In this document: in pieces, positions 26,311-34,809 of the stretch | Layout of the letters: the number at the start of each line of letters is the position of its first letter | Numbering within the stretch: the first letter of the stretch is position 1 | Assembly: GCF_012912105.1 (NCBI RefSeq) | Contig: NZ_QMEA01000046.1 | Span: forward strand, 1-42,004 | Direction: 5' to 3' | DNA: 42,004 nucleotides | Source: Brasilonema sp. UFV-L1 | GTDB taxonomy: Bacteria; Cyanobacteriota; Cyanobacteriia; Cyanobacteriales; Nostocaceae | The notes under the pieces: generated by a model | What the model saw: only the letters and a program-made list of their open reading frames with translations | Databases searched by the model: none | Told to the model about the DNA's origin: nothing | Made by a program: the position numbers and the translations under genes

Positions 26311-26817
26311 TTATTGAGACACAAGCAAGTGCGAGAAACGAAGCCTCAACAAGCGTAGTAGACGCAACCAGCTTTTTGCTGGCTGTTCAAAGAATGTGAA
26401 AATATCGCCGTAACCCTGGTTAGTTTTTTGATGATGCTGCCAATGTCTTTCTGGAGTCGTGATGAACAGAATTCGGCATAAAATCTCTACTGACTTGGGA
26501 GTTTGCCAACCCAAAGTACTCGTATGTCTCCACCATACATGAAACTGACCAAATAGTAGCCCACACAAAACACCTATAGGGGAAAAAGACCATAGAACTA
26601 CTGCTACTAATAAATAAGGTAAAGCACCCAGAATACCATCAAGAAGAACTTCAAAATTGAACGTCAAGATGGCATAATGGCGAAAGTTTTTCTTGTAGGA
26701 GTGGTGAGTTCGTAGGTGAAGCATACCAAAAACGTGTTCAGGTACGTGATAGCAAAAAGTAGAAAGGAAGTCGCCAACAATAAGTAGTATCCAGGCACAC
26801 GCGATCGCCTTGAACAT
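26311..26817 (-). CDS. Fatty acid hydroxylase / sterol desaturase superfamily membrane protein
   Basis: A 168-residue membrane protein with the histidine clusters of the di-iron hydroxylase superfamily: HVPEH (24-28), HLRTHH (34-39), HVWWRH (93-98) and HWQHH (125-129). Hydrophobic segments cover about residues 5-22 and 55-90. These enzymes use oxygen to hydroxylate or desaturate lipids or carotenoids. It is shorter than classic sterol desaturases (250-300 residues) but similar in size to beta-carotene-hydroxylase-like and short cyanobacterial members. The substrate cannot be read from sequence. It converges on ppc. Confidence 0.82.
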   Translation of the reverse strand: MFKAIACAWILLIVGDFLSTFCYHVPEHVFGMLHLRTHHSYKKNFRHYAILTFNFEVLLDGILGALPYLLVAVVLWSFSPIGVLCGLLFGQFHVWWRHTSTLGWQTPKSVEILCRILFITTPERHWQHHQKTNQGYGDIFTFFEQPAKSWLRLLRLLRLRFSHLLVSQ

Positions 26818-27195
26818 TGTTACTCCTCAAGTTTTAGTAAAAAGCACCACAGGAAAAAGAATCTGAACATTACGCTGTAAATGTTTTCAGGATTGCATAT
26901 ATCTAATAATCTACTGTTTTACCGTATTTTAGCACAGCTATGCCTTAACTCTACAGATAAAGTAAGATAATAAGAACGAAAATTAAGTTAAAACTTGCAC
27001 AAATTTAGGTTAAGGTTTCCTCTTTAATTTCCTGCACAATAGTGTTTTAGATTTTTTGATGTGCAACATTAGGGACATGCGTGTACCTGTATGACACTCC
27101 TGATGAAGTTCAGAACTACTTAGGGGGCGACGCCGTTGGGGTGAACATCGTGGCTAAGGCCAAAGCATATAGTACAGATAGGAGATTGCGATTGA
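26818..27195. other. AT-rich divergent promoter region
   Basis: Lies between divergent genes and presumably holds both promoters. A short GTG-initiated frame at 27081-27266 overlaps the next gene out of frame and has no other support. No repeats stand out. Confidence 0.4.
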
Positions 27196-27837
27196 ATGAT
27201 GTCAGAAAAGCCACCACAAATCAGGATTTGCTTCCTTGGAGAATCATTTGTCAACGGTACTGGTGATCCAGAGTTTCTTGGATGGACTGGAAGAGTTTGT
27301 GTTGATGCTTATAAAAAAGGCTATGATATCACCATCTATAATTTAGGAGTCAGACGAGAAACAAGTACAGAGCTAAGACAACGTTGGTTAAAAGAAGTTT
27401 CTTACCGTTTACCAAAAGAATATGATGGTAGGGTTGTATTTTCTTTTGGGGTTAATGATACAACACTGGTAAATGATAAACCTCGTGTTGAATTGGCACA
27501 ATCAATAGAAAATATCCATAATATTTTGACTGAGGCTAAAAAGTTATATCCTGTTTTAATGGTTGGTCCCCCACCCTGTGCAGATGAAGAAGAAGATGAA
27601 AGAAATTCAAGAATAGCGAAATTATCTAAACAATTTGCTTTAGTTTGTCATGAACTTGAGATATCTTATTTGGATATTTTTCCGATTTTGGAGAAGTCAA
27701 ATATCTGGCAAGATGAAGCAAGAGCGAATGATGGTGCTCATCCGAGAGCAGCAGGTTACGCAGAATTTGCAGAAATTGTGCAAACTTGGGATGGTTGGTT
27801 AAATTGGTTTCCTCCTTTTTCATCCTCAGATTTTTGA
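27196..27837 (+). CDS. SGNH/GDSL-type hydrolase
   Basis: A 213-residue esterase-like protein. SGNH blocks are in order: GESFVNG (S17), NLGVRRET (G51), FGVNDTT (N87) and NDGAHPRAAG (D179, H182). These support hydrolysis of an ester or thioester by the serine mechanism. No signal peptide is seen, so it is probably cytoplasmic. Start codons ATGATG at 27196 and 27199 are both possible. The family covers thioesterases, lysophospholipases and carbohydrate esterases, and the substrate cannot be decided from sequence. It stands alone, converging on the GST gene. Confidence 0.88.
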   Translation: MMSEKPPQIRICFLGESFVNGTGDPEFLGWTGRVCVDAYKKGYDITIYNLGVRRETSTELRQRWLKEVSYRLPKEYDGRVVFSFGVNDTTLVNDKPRVELAQSIENIHNILTEAKKLYPVLMVGPPPCADEEEDERNSRIAKLSKQFALVCHELEISYLDIFPILEKSNIWQDEARANDGAHPRAAGYAEFAEIVQTWDGWLNWFPPFSSSDF

Positions 27838-27906
27838 ACATAGTAGAATACTTAACGAACAGGGTTTTCTGAACTTAGTACTCTTCAACTGTGATGATAT
27901 TTATTC

Positions 27907-28623
27907 TTAATATTCATCGTCAGGACTGTACTCCAAAACATCAGGTTGCAAATGTGGTTGTGCTGCTAGAAATGCAGGATGATTCATGCAGACTTCATAA
28001 ACTTTGCAAATTGTTGGATATGGCTTTAAAGGACATCCAAACCGTTCTGCATTATAAACTTGAGGTACAAGAAACAAATCTGCTATTGTTGGCTGATCAC
28101 CATGACAAAAACTACCACGAAATGTACTATTAACGAGAAGGAATTCTATAGCTGTGAAGCCTTCATCTACCCAGTGGCGATACCAATCCATTTTCTCAGA
28201 GTCATTATGACTCATTGGTGAGGTCAGATACTGACGAACTCTCTTGATATTCAAAGGATGAATATCACATGCGATCAAAAGTGCAATTTGACGTGAATAA
28301 GCTCGTGCTAAACTATCCTTCGGCAAAAGTGGAGGTTGGGGATAACATTCTTCAAGATACTCGATAATTGCTAAAGACTGACTGATGACAGCTTGACCAT
28401 CAATCAGGGTAGGAACCATTTTTTGAGGGTTTATTTTGCTGAATTCAGCCGTGAATTTTGACTCACCTTTTCTTAACTTTGAGACGCTTTTATAAATGTA
28501 AGGAATATTTTTTAAAAAGAGTGCAATTCGCACTCTATATGAAGCTGTTGAGCGATAATAGCTGTAGAGTTCTAACACAAATACCTTTGTTGAAGAGGAT
28601 AAAACGGGAAATTGTGAACTCAT
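27907..28623 (-). CDS. Zeta-class glutathione S-transferase / maleylacetoacetate isomerase-like
   Basis: A 238-residue cytosolic protein with an N-terminal thioredoxin-like domain (LYSYYRSTASYRVRIALFLKNI, NPQKMVPTLIDG, ISQSLAIIEYLEE) and an all-helical C-terminal domain. The YRSTASYRVRIAL segment corresponds to the zeta-class SSCSWRVRIAL catalytic motif, but with Tyr-Arg-Ser-Thr-Ala in place of the SSCS. Zeta enzymes isomerise maleylacetoacetate in tyrosine breakdown or dehalogenate acids. No other tyrosine catabolism gene is nearby, so a general glutathione-dependent role is equally likely. Confidence 0.83.
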   Translation of the reverse strand: MSSQFPVLSSSTKVFVLELYSYYRSTASYRVRIALFLKNIPYIYKSVSKLRKGESKFTAEFSKINPQKMVPTLIDGQAVISQSLAIIEYLEECYPQPPLLPKDSLARAYSRQIALLIACDIHPLNIKRVRQYLTSPMSHNDSEKMDWYRHWVDEGFTAIEFLLVNSTFRGSFCHGDQPTIADLFLVPQVYNAERFGCPLKPYPTICKVYEVCMNHPAFLAAQPHLQPDVLEYSPDDEY

Positions 28624-28703
28624 GAAATTTTATCATTTTGGCTATCATTTCGGCTTTGCACACGCTTGTATATAGCCAAGAATCACATCTCAATGTAAAC
28701 ACT

Positions 28704-28809
28704 ACTCCCTTCGGTGGCGTAAGATTACCTATCTTCTTCCTTTCTTTCTTTGTGTTCTTCGTGTCTTTGTGGTTCATTTAATCGGTATTCTTCTGGCACC
28801 GAAGGGAGT
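28704..28809. repeat. 106-bp inverted-repeat element
   Basis: Termini ACTCCCTTCGGTG and CACCGAAGGGAGT form a perfect 13-bp inverted repeat. The interior carries a pyrimidine-rich tract, tttctttctttgtgttcttc, of a kind found scattered in cyanobacteria. It lies between the GST and GNAT genes. Confidence 0.8.
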
Positions 28810-28833
28810 AAGATGCTGTATTGTGTTGTGATT

Positions 28834-29310
28834 CTAGTCAAGAACCATCTCCAATTCTATTTCGTCTCGAATTGGGATTCCATTCTCACCAATCAGCGGA
28901 ATGCTTGGCTTTACTCGTCGCGCCTGTTCCACAGCGTGACGATGTACTGCTACCAGCATAAACCCTCGCTTCTGATAGAAGCCCAGTGCATCAAGATTAT
29001 CATTGGTAGTCACCAGCCACAGTCGCTGACATCCCGCTTGTCTCGCCTCCACCTTAACCGCTTCTATCAAAGCTGTACCAACTCCGATGCCATGATGCAG
29101 GCTGTCCAGAGTAATGATCTCACAACTGCCGTCACAGATGTGATAAGTCACCAGTCCAATACGTTCGTTGTTTAGTATTGCTACAAAGCCAGGAAGTAAG
29201 TGTGGCGAAAACACTTTACCATGAGCAACGACAGTATCAGCACTCCAATGATTTACAGTAAAATGCTTCACCCAATCATGAGTCGCAGAAGTTAACGGTT
29301 TGATAATCAC
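28834..29310 (-). CDS. GNAT family N-acetyltransferase
   Basis: A 158-residue acetyltransferase. The acetyl-CoA site is HHGIGVGTALIEAVKVEA (about residues 72-89), which fits the Q/RxxGxG/A pattern with His at the first position, followed by LWLVTTNDNLDALGFYQKRGF, the usual strand-helix-strand end of the GNAT fold. The acceptor is unknown and could be a small molecule or a protein amino group. It is a single gene with no clear operon partners. Confidence 0.87.
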   Translation of the reverse strand: MIIKPLTSATHDWVKHFTVNHWSADTVVAHGKVFSPHLLPGFVAILNNERIGLVTYHICDGSCEIITLDSLHHGIGVGTALIEAVKVEARQAGCQRLWLVTTNDNLDALGFYQKRGFMLVAVHRHAVEQARRVKPSIPLIGENGIPIRDEIELEMVLD

Positions 29311-29498
29311 TGGCGGTTGAAAATTTTTTTATATTACTAATTTTTTATATTACTAATATATTCCGACCTGCAAACCTGATTGTTTTCAACTGCTTTCAAA
29401 TTTATCTTTCAACTTGATTTTGAAACCACACTATTTGCAATCAGACTACAATAAATCGATCTATTTTACTAAATCTAAAAGTCCTGAATTCGGCTTGT

Positions 29499-29526
29499 AG
29501 TAGCGCTACCGCGCGATAGCGCTACT
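29499..29526. repeat. Hairpin repeat AGTAGCGCTA / TAGCGCTACT
   Basis: A 10-bp perfect stem with an 8-nt loop. The core GTAGTAGCGCT also starts at 40600. The adjoining 15 bp GAATTCGGCTTGTAG (29486-29500) recur as the complement near 32248-32262. Confidence 0.75.
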
Positions 29527-29644
29527 TTGTATTGTGTGTCAGAGTTGTCAAGTCAAGTTCTAACCTAGTTTTGTTGTCTGATAACGTAAGTCTTGACTTT
29601 TACAATTGAAAGCATGCTTCAGTAGTCTAGCGATGATTTAAAAA

Positions 29645-29881
29645 CTATTCGTCTTTTGCGTCCTTATGAGAGTTTTTACCACCTTCACGACCAATCTCTG
29701 ACATATGCTCTCGATCTTGGCTGACTGTTTCACCACCTTTGCGGCCAGCTTCTTTGGCTTCCTCAGAAGTAAACTCGTGTGCTGTTCCTTTTTCGTGAGC
29801 AGCTTGTCCACCTTTACTAGCAATCTCGCGCTGTTTATCTTCATCCATTGAAGCAAATCCACGCTTGCTTGTATCTGCCAT
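29645..29881 (-). CDS. KGG-repeat general stress protein
   Basis: A 78-residue, highly charged protein with three KGG-type repeats (about residues 7-32, 38-56 and 59-74; motifs ASKGGQAAHEKG, GRKGGETVSQD and GREGGKNSHKD). This repeat is found in stress-induced hydrophilic proteins of the Con-10 and GsiB group, which protect cells during desiccation, heat or osmotic shock. It is intrinsically disordered in character. AGGAGA precedes the ATG. It is a single gene, so it probably has its own stress-responsive promoter in the 520 bp upstream. Confidence 0.9.
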   Translation of the reverse strand: MADTSKRGFASMDEDKQREIASKGGQAAHEKGTAHEFTSEEAKEAGRKGGETVSQDREHMSEIGREGGKNSHKDAKDE

Positions 29882-30166
29882 GATATATCTCCTTTAGACT
29901 CAAGTTCTTGTGCTTTACAAAATGAAAACTTGCGAAGCTTTTTTGTCTATTTACTAACTACTTGCAAGTTCTGGAAGTCATTCTAGAAAGCTGAGAATAT
30001 GAGTACCTCTGTCTGAAAGTGGGCTTTGATCTCAACGAGTTCTGAGTCGGAGGGCTGATTTTTTCGGTTATCCGCAAGTTATCTGCTATCTAAATTAGGT
30101 TTTTCCTTGTTTGATTTCTTGCTATCTGCGTTTTTGTAGCAGACACCATGTTGACGCATTGTCCCC
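29882..30166. other. Upstream region of the KGG gene
   Basis: AT-rich with no credible coding. It likely contains the KGG gene promoter. No direct signals are recognised. Confidence 0.4.
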
Positions 30167-30356
30167 TAAAATTTTGGCAGCCTTTGTAAGATTTATCTGT
30201 GTTCCTGAGCACTTGGGACAAGAAAAAGGGTCAAGCCTTTGTTTGGTTGATTTGTCGGTGCTCACGGGTACTCGTTGTAATAAGGCTTGACCCTTTTTCC
30301 CAGTCGTAACCCCGTAAAGACGAGTACTCGTAGTAAGGCGGCTGCCAAAATTTTTA
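30167..30356. mobile_element. MITE-like element with nested inverted repeats
   Basis: The outer arms TAAAATTTTGGCAGCC (30167-30182) and GGCTGCCAAAATTTTTA (30340-30356) match with one extra T. A second pair, GAAAAAGGGTCAAGCCTT (30222-30239) with AAGGCTTGACCCTTTTTC (30282-30299), lies inside. No frame is present, so it is non-autonomous if mobile. Confidence 0.75.
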
Positions 30357-30500
30357 CGTGGCGCGACCCCGTGACATCTTCAAAGTGATGACAAGCACTA
30401 GGTGATGAAAATAGCCGTTTTTGCTAAAATAATTTACATTAGTTTACTTTTTGTTGCACACACAATTGTTTTAGAATTTGCTCACCTTAGCAGAACCCAT

Positions 30501-31805
30501 ATGAAGGCAGTTCTCAACTCAGATACCTTAGAAGTCACTCGATTATTTTCTAACCTTGAACTCTATGGCAATAAGCTTAATCATCAACCAGGTAGTGTTT
30601 TAGGAAGTACAGCACTGATTGCAGGAACCACTGTTGGTGCTGGTATTCTGGCATTGCCTGCAGTGACTTTACCATCTGGCGTTGTCCCATCAACAGTTTT
30701 ATTGATTGCTGTTTGGCTCTACACTTTAGTTTCTAGTCTTTTGATTGCAGAAATGACTTTGAACACGATGCGTCTTGTGGGGCGTCCAAGTTTAGGTTTG
30801 CTGTTAATGATTGAGAAGACGCTTGGCAAGTTGGGTGCGCGGATTGCAGGTGCTGCGTATCTGTTTTTGCACTACGCCTTGCTTGTGGCGTATGTTGCTC
30901 AAGGTGGAGAAATTTTATTATCTGCTGTTGAAAAAATGTTGGGTGTGCAGAGTGTTTTGCCTGCGTTGGTGGGGACAACAGCATTCACTCTCTTATTTGG
31001 TGGTATTATGTACCTTGGGCGAGAAAAATTTGTGGAAAAATTGAACAATGCTTTTGTGGCAATTGTTCTGGCTTCATTTCTCGGACTGTTGTTATTAGGA
31101 GCAACGCAGCTCAAGACTTCCTCTTTCTTATTTCAGAATTGGAGTGCTGTTCCCGCAGCCGTTTCAGTGATGTTTGTGGCGCTGTTTTACAGTAACGTTG
31201 TACCAACAGTTGTGACTCAACTAGAAGGAGATGCTCGCAAGATACGTCAGTCCTTATTTATTGGTTCTGCGATTCCCTTGATTATGTTCTTGGCTTGGAA
31301 TGCTGTCATTTTGGGAAGCATCAGTCCTGATATGGTAAGTACTTTTGGTGGCAAAACTGTTTTTGATCCACTGCAAATTTTGCGTAATGGTGGTGCAGGA
31401 GAATGGTTAGGAGTTTTAGTATCTATTTTCTCTGAGTTTGCGATTGTCACATCATTCATTGGGTTTATGTACGGCTTGCTGGATTTCTTCAAAGATATAT
31501 TTGCACCGAATGAGACTTCTAAAAGTCTACCGCTTTATTCACTGATTCTTTTTCCGCCTATGAGTCTTGGAACGCTTAATCCTAGCATCTTCTTAATTGC
31601 TCTAGACTATGCTGGAACGTTCAGTATTTCAGTTTTAAGTGGGATTATTCCTGCGTTGATGATTTGGAAGCAACGTCAAGAACAGCAACAATCAATGAGC
31701 ATGAGTCAACCACTTGTTCCTGGTGGTAAAGTGACGTTGATTGTGATGATTGGCGTTGCGTTATTTGTGATGGGGAAACAAGTTGTATTAATCTTGGGTA
31801 TCTGA
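30501..31805 (+). CDS. Aromatic amino acid permease (HAAAP/TyrP-like)
   Basis: A membrane transporter of about 434 residues with 10-11 hydrophobic segments. The first one, SVLGSTALIAGTTVGAGILALPAVTL, is the defining motif of the hydroxy/aromatic amino acid permease family (TyrP, TnaB, Mtr). Members import tyrosine or tryptophan with protons; specificity is not readable here. The frame is open from 30402 (GTG) or 30405 (ATG), but those would add a hydrophobic N-terminus absent from the family, so the ATG at 30501 is preferred, without a strong ribosome binding site. Its 3' end overlaps the convergent YunG-like gene by 18 bp. Confidence 0.85.
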   Translation: MKAVLNSDTLEVTRLFSNLELYGNKLNHQPGSVLGSTALIAGTTVGAGILALPAVTLPSGVVPSTVLLIAVWLYTLVSSLLIAEMTLNTMRLVGRPSLGLLLMIEKTLGKLGARIAGAAYLFLHYALLVAYVAQGGEILLSAVEKMLGVQSVLPALVGTTAFTLLFGGIMYLGREKFVEKLNNAFVAIVLASFLGLLLLGATQLKTSSFLFQNWSAVPAAVSVMFVALFYSNVVPTVVTQLEGDARKIRQSLFIGSAIPLIMFLAWNAVILGSISPDMVSTFGGKTVFDPLQILRNGGAGEWLGVLVSIFSEFAIVTSFIGFMYGLLDFFKDIFAPNETSKSLPLYSLILFPPMSLGTLNPSIFLIALDYAGTFSISVLSGIIPALMIWKQRQEQQQSMSMSQPLVPGGKVTLIVMIGVALFVMGKQVVLILGI

Positions 31806-32168
31806 GTTCTTTTTCACCATACTAGATGGTATTTTGGCAAGAGTTTCTTTGAATCTTGTTGAGAGGTAAGCATATTGATTGATATTCAAGTCAGCCAAAG
31901 CCTCCTCACGAGTTGCGGGTAAATCAAGGTATTCAACAGGCGACTCAAATTGTTCTGCTGTGAAATCGTAACTCAGCCCATCTATCGAATTATAGAAATG
32001 CCATTTGTCACTGACTTTGGTCTTGAAAATCTTACCACCAAAGCAATCTTGAATAACAAGAGCAGTCACATTACACTGTCCCCGTGCGGGGTTATTTTCA
32101 GTCCAAAGTGTACTTGATTTGAGTGACCAACACTTCCTTAGTATTTCTTTGATAACCGTTTCGTTCAT
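31788..32168 (-). CDS. YunG-like protein of unknown function
   Basis: A 126-residue soluble protein. The segment QCNVTALVIQDCFGGKIFKTKVSDKWHFYNSIDGLSYDFTAEQF contains the family core seen in YunG-like proteins: a Cys (C32), a His-Phe-Tyr-Asn strand (H57) and an Asp-Phe-Thr strand, an arrangement compatible with a cysteine-protease-like (papain or transglutaminase) fold; that fold is inference. The C-terminus overlaps the permease end on the opposite strand. Confidence 0.75.
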   Translation of the reverse strand: MNETVIKEILRKCWSLKSSTLWTENNPARGQCNVTALVIQDCFGGKIFKTKVSDKWHFYNSIDGLSYDFTAEQFESPVEYLDLPATREEALADLNINQYAYLSTRFKETLAKIPSSMVKKNSDTQD

Positions 32169-32392
32169 AATTTTTATATGTCGGAGATATATTCTCGTTC
32201 GTTATTAGCGTAGCGTAGGCGTGGAGGAGATACGGGCGATCGCGCGACTACAAGCCGAATTCCGGTGTATGCTTGCGTCAGTGTAGGAGTATGTCACTAA
32301 CATACATTAGTTTCTTCTTTCCTTTTTACCAGGCAGCAGTCAGCAGTGAGTGCTGCTAAACTGAAGAGAATGACTTATAAAACCAGTAATGT

Positions 32393-32629
32393 ATGCTCAG
32401 ACGTTCTAAGTTCGAGACGACTCAATCGCAAGTTATGCACCGTGCTGAGGACTTGATTCATGCAGCCTCAAATCGCTACCGCATCACAGTTCAAGTGGCA
32501 AATCGTGCTAAGCGTCGGCGTTACGAAGACTTTGACAGTGCGGATGATGCAATGATGAAGCCAGTACTCAGGGCTATTATTGAAATGTCTGATGAACTGA
32601 CTCAACCAGAAATCATTGGTGAAGTCTAA
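32393..32629 (+). CDS. rpoZ: RNA polymerase omega subunit
   Basis: A 78-residue protein matching cyanobacterial RpoZ. The [33 protein letters not shown] segment corresponds to the conserved MR2-MR3 region that clamps the beta-prime C-terminus and promotes RNA polymerase assembly. In cyanobacteria omega also helps primary sigma factor recruitment. It stands as a single gene. The region behind it is filled by an inverted 52-bp repeat. Confidence 0.93.
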   Translation: MLRRSKFETTQSQVMHRAEDLIHAASNRYRITVQVANRAKRRRYEDFDSADDAMMKPVLRAIIEMSDELTQPEIIGEV

Positions 32630-32672
32630 AGTAATTTCAACCGAGAAGAAGCAGTAGATAAGGGGACTAAAC

Positions 32673-32724
32673 AATTCAAAATTCAATCCGGTGCTGCGCA
32701 CCGCTGCGCTAACAAAATTCAAAA
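32673..32724 (+). repeat. 52-bp repeat, copy A
   Basis: An exact reverse complement of 33486-33537. The core CCGGTGCTGCGCACCGCTGC is flanked by AATTCAAAATTCAA and ACAAAATTCAAAA. It lies in the intergenic region after rpoZ. Confidence 0.92.
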
Positions 32725-32800
32725 AAAAGAACTTTGAATTTTGAATTCCTCCGCAGGAGGTCTCCCTATCCCCCCATCCCCCCATCTCCTGTTCCATAAC

Positions 32801-33340
32801 ATGATCAACAGAATTGGGATATTACTGGCTAGTGTACTTATTTTCACTTTTTCCCAACCTGCTGACGCTCAAAGAGTCAGTCGTAGTGATGCTTGGCAAG
32901 CAGTTTATCAGCAATTACCCGACTTACCGCGAGAAAATCAGTACATTAGCAAAGAAACGGGGAAAGTCGCTGAAAATAACACCCTGGTCAGTCGTATGAT
33001 ATGGTATCACTCCTATTTGAAGGGACGTGCGCCAAACTACCGACTCGACTGGAAGCTGACTTTGGCTGATTACCTGGATGCTAATGAAGTCATGTATGAA
33101 GCGACTTATCCTGGAAAAGATAGTCTGCGAAAAAATCCTTTTGATGGCGATCGCGCTGCAATAGCACGCTTAAACCGTCGTCAACGAGATGCTTTGGTGC
33201 AAGCCTTGGTTAACGTTTTCAGTTCTAACTCGCAAAATACACCAGCTTCTACCCCCACTCCCTCCTCATCCCAGCCAGAAGAAACAACCCCAACTCCAAG
33301 ACGAGTACCTAAAGGCGGCGGTGCGCAGCTGTTAAAGTAA
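32801..33340 (+). CDS. Secreted protein, hypothetical
   Basis: A 179-residue protein with a clear signal peptide (residues 1-23, cleavage after ADA). The mature part has SDAWQAVYQQLPDLPRENQYISKETGK, then LVSRMIWYHSYLKGRAPNYRLDWKLTLADYL and RNPFDGDR-like segments, and ends in a Pro/Ser/Thr-rich tail with RRVPKGGG. I do not recognise a named family, though it reads like conserved cyanobacterial hypotheticals. The frame is open from 32741, but the added residues come from C-rich repeat DNA, so ATG 32801 is preferred. Inverted 52-bp repeats frame the gene. Confidence 0.75.
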   Translation: MINRIGILLASVLIFTFSQPADAQRVSRSDAWQAVYQQLPDLPRENQYISKETGKVAENNTLVSRMIWYHSYLKGRAPNYRLDWKLTLADYLDANEVMYEATYPGKDSLRKNPFDGDRAAIARLNRRQRDALVQALVNVFSSNSQNTPASTPTPSSSQPEETTPTPRRVPKGGGAQLLK

Positions 33341-33390
33341 AAAGTGAAAAGTTGAAAGTGAAAAAATCTTTTGACTTTTAACTTTTTTAA
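33338..33390. repeat. A/T-rich inverted repeat after the secreted-protein gene
   Basis: AAAAGTTGAAAGT-type sequence is followed by GACTTTTAACTTTTTT. The imperfect hairpin and T run suggest a transcript end, though similar AAAGTGAAAAGTTGAAAGT filler is common in cyanobacteria. Confidence 0.45.
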
Positions 33391-33485
33391 GTATTGCAAG
33401 GCGGCGGAAATAAAGCAACCATACCCTCTTTGCCTTAAGCCGCTCCCTTGTCTACAAAATCGACGAAAAGCTTATACTCTAAACA

Positions 33486-33537
33486 TTTTGAATTTTGTTA
33501 GCGCAGCGGTGCGCAGCACCGGATTGAATTTTGAATT
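33486..33537 (-). repeat. 52-bp repeat, copy B (inverted)
   Basis: The exact reverse complement of copy A, placed 23 bp before the DUF1818 gene. Together the two copies enclose the secreted-protein gene. Confidence 0.92.
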
Positions 33538-33559
33538 TTGAATTCCGCGAAGCGGTACT

Positions 33560-33925
33560 ATGGAACGTGTTGTCAAAAGTGGACTTGGTTGGCGTATCGG
33601 CTGGAACTCAGCAGCGCCAGAGTTTAAAGGTTTAGTAGGTACAGATGATTGGGCGATTGAATTAACTGAAGCTGAATTGAATGATTTTTGTCGGTTACTC
33701 ACGCAATTAACAGACACCATCAAACAAATTGCAACTGAATTAATGGATGAGGAAAAGATTGCTTGTGAAGTTGAGAGCGATTTATTGTGGATGGAAGTGG
33801 AAGGTTATCCTCATGCCTACAGTTTACGCTTTATCCTAAAAACAGGGCGTTGTGCAGAGGGTAAATGGAATGATTCTGCTGTTTCTGGTTTGTTGCAAGC
33901 CTGTGAAACGCTCAAGGTTTTTTAA
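33560..33925 (+). CDS. DUF1818 family protein
   Basis: A 121-residue soluble protein matching DUF1818, a cyanobacterial and plastid-lineage family of unknown function. Recognisable segments are VKSGLGWRIGWNSAAPEFKGLVGTDDWAIELTEAELNDFCRLL at the start and MDEEKIACEVESDLLWMEVEGYPHAYSLRFIL in the middle, ending in SGLLQACETLKVF. No motif suggests catalysis. tRNA-Pro begins 52 bp downstream on the same strand. Confidence 0.85.
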   Translation: MERVVKSGLGWRIGWNSAAPEFKGLVGTDDWAIELTEAELNDFCRLLTQLTDTIKQIATELMDEEKIACEVESDLLWMEVEGYPHAYSLRFILKTGRCAEGKWNDSAVSGLLQACETLKVF

Positions 33926-33977
33926 AAATACACCTTGATAAATGTTGTTTTTGAGGTTATACTTGGAAAGATGACTA

Positions 33978-34051
33978 CGGGGCGTAGCGCAGCTTGGTAG
34001 CGCGCCACTTTGGGGTAGTGGAGGTCGTGGGTTCGAATCCCGCCGCTCCGA
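33978..34051 (+). tRNA. tRNA-Pro, anticodon GGG
   Basis: A 74-nt cloverleaf. Acceptor CGGGGCG pairs with CGCTCCG (one G-T), the anticodon stem is CCACT/AGTGG with loop TTGGGGT, the anticodon is GGG at 34012-34014, and the T arm contains GGTTCGAATCC. The 3' CCA is not encoded, as is usual in cyanobacteria. Confidence 0.96.
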
Positions 34052-34116
34052 TTTCTGGAGACAACAAGTCAATAGTTAAAATATTTGTAGTTACAATATT
34101 TTTGCTTAAAATCCCT

Positions 34117-34170
34117 AAACCTACTTAACTCATGCTACCTTGTTTCTGGTTGAGTTAAGTAGGTTTTTGT
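34117..34170 (+). terminator. Intrinsic terminator downstream of tRNA-Pro
   Basis: A 16-bp stem (34117-34132 with 34151-34166, core CCTACTTAACTCA / TGAGTTAAGTAGG) closes an 18-nt loop and ends in TTTTTGT. It is the clearest rho-independent terminator in the window. Confidence 0.88.
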
Positions 34171-34293
34171 TGGATATCTCGCCCTTAAGGAAGCGGCTAA
34201 AATCTTTGGTGTTTAAGTCTCCAGTTTACGAAGATGTAAAAACGAAGGAAAACTCAAAGCGATTTGGACACAAATCTGTTATATTTTATAATT

Positions 34294-34530
34294 TCAGTCT
34301 TGTCTATAAGTATTATTCTTAACATCCATTAACCAAATTTTTTCTAGGATAGCAACTTGTCTACGGAAAACAGCAGTACGATACTTTTTATAAGTAATAA
34401 TTCCTACTAAAAGAAGTATGGGAAAGGAAATGATAGACAAACCTATAAAATTATTGATATTGCCATGAGAACCTTTCAAGTGGGTATTCACAGGGTGAGT
34501 GATTGGCTGAGTGCTAAAGTAATGCGGCAT
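34294..34530 (-). CDS. Small membrane protein, hypothetical
   Basis: A 78-residue protein with one membrane helix (IGLSIISFPILLLVGIITY, about residues 29-47) followed by a basic stretch KKYRTAVFRRQVAILEKIW. The ATG at 34530 is preferred because GGAGGG stands 4 nt before it; an upstream ATG at 34542 would place that site inside the coding region. I do not recognise a named family. The basic residues just after the helix suggest the C-terminus is cytoplasmic. Confidence 0.68.
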   Translation of the reverse strand: MPHYFSTQPITHPVNTHLKGSHGNINNFIGLSIISFPILLLVGIITYKKYRTAVFRRQVAILEKIWLMDVKNNTYRQD

Positions 34531-34809
34531 TAATCCCTCCAAAAAAATTATAGTTCCACTAATCAGACTTCAATGGGAACGTTTTATTTTTCGCACAAGT
34601 TGGAGATTTTCCGGATTGTTCTAAGCTGTACTGACTAAAACAATGATTATTCCTAGTTTTCATCGGCAGAGAAGCTTTTTCTTTTGTCGAGAGTAAATAA
34701 ACATAGTAAAATACCTAATAATTTTATTAAAATTATCAAGTTTTTACAGAAATTATCTTGAGCAATTTTTCGTTATACTCATCTTTTAATTGAGATCACA
34801 AATCTAACG

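Noticed and set aside
27081-27266. Frame of 61 codons ahead of the SGNH gene
   Set aside because: GTG start, overlaps the real gene out of frame, and shows no recognisable pattern. Kept only as a note.
30402-30500. Upstream start of the permease
   Set aside because: It would add a hydrophobic segment not found before the first helix of the family.
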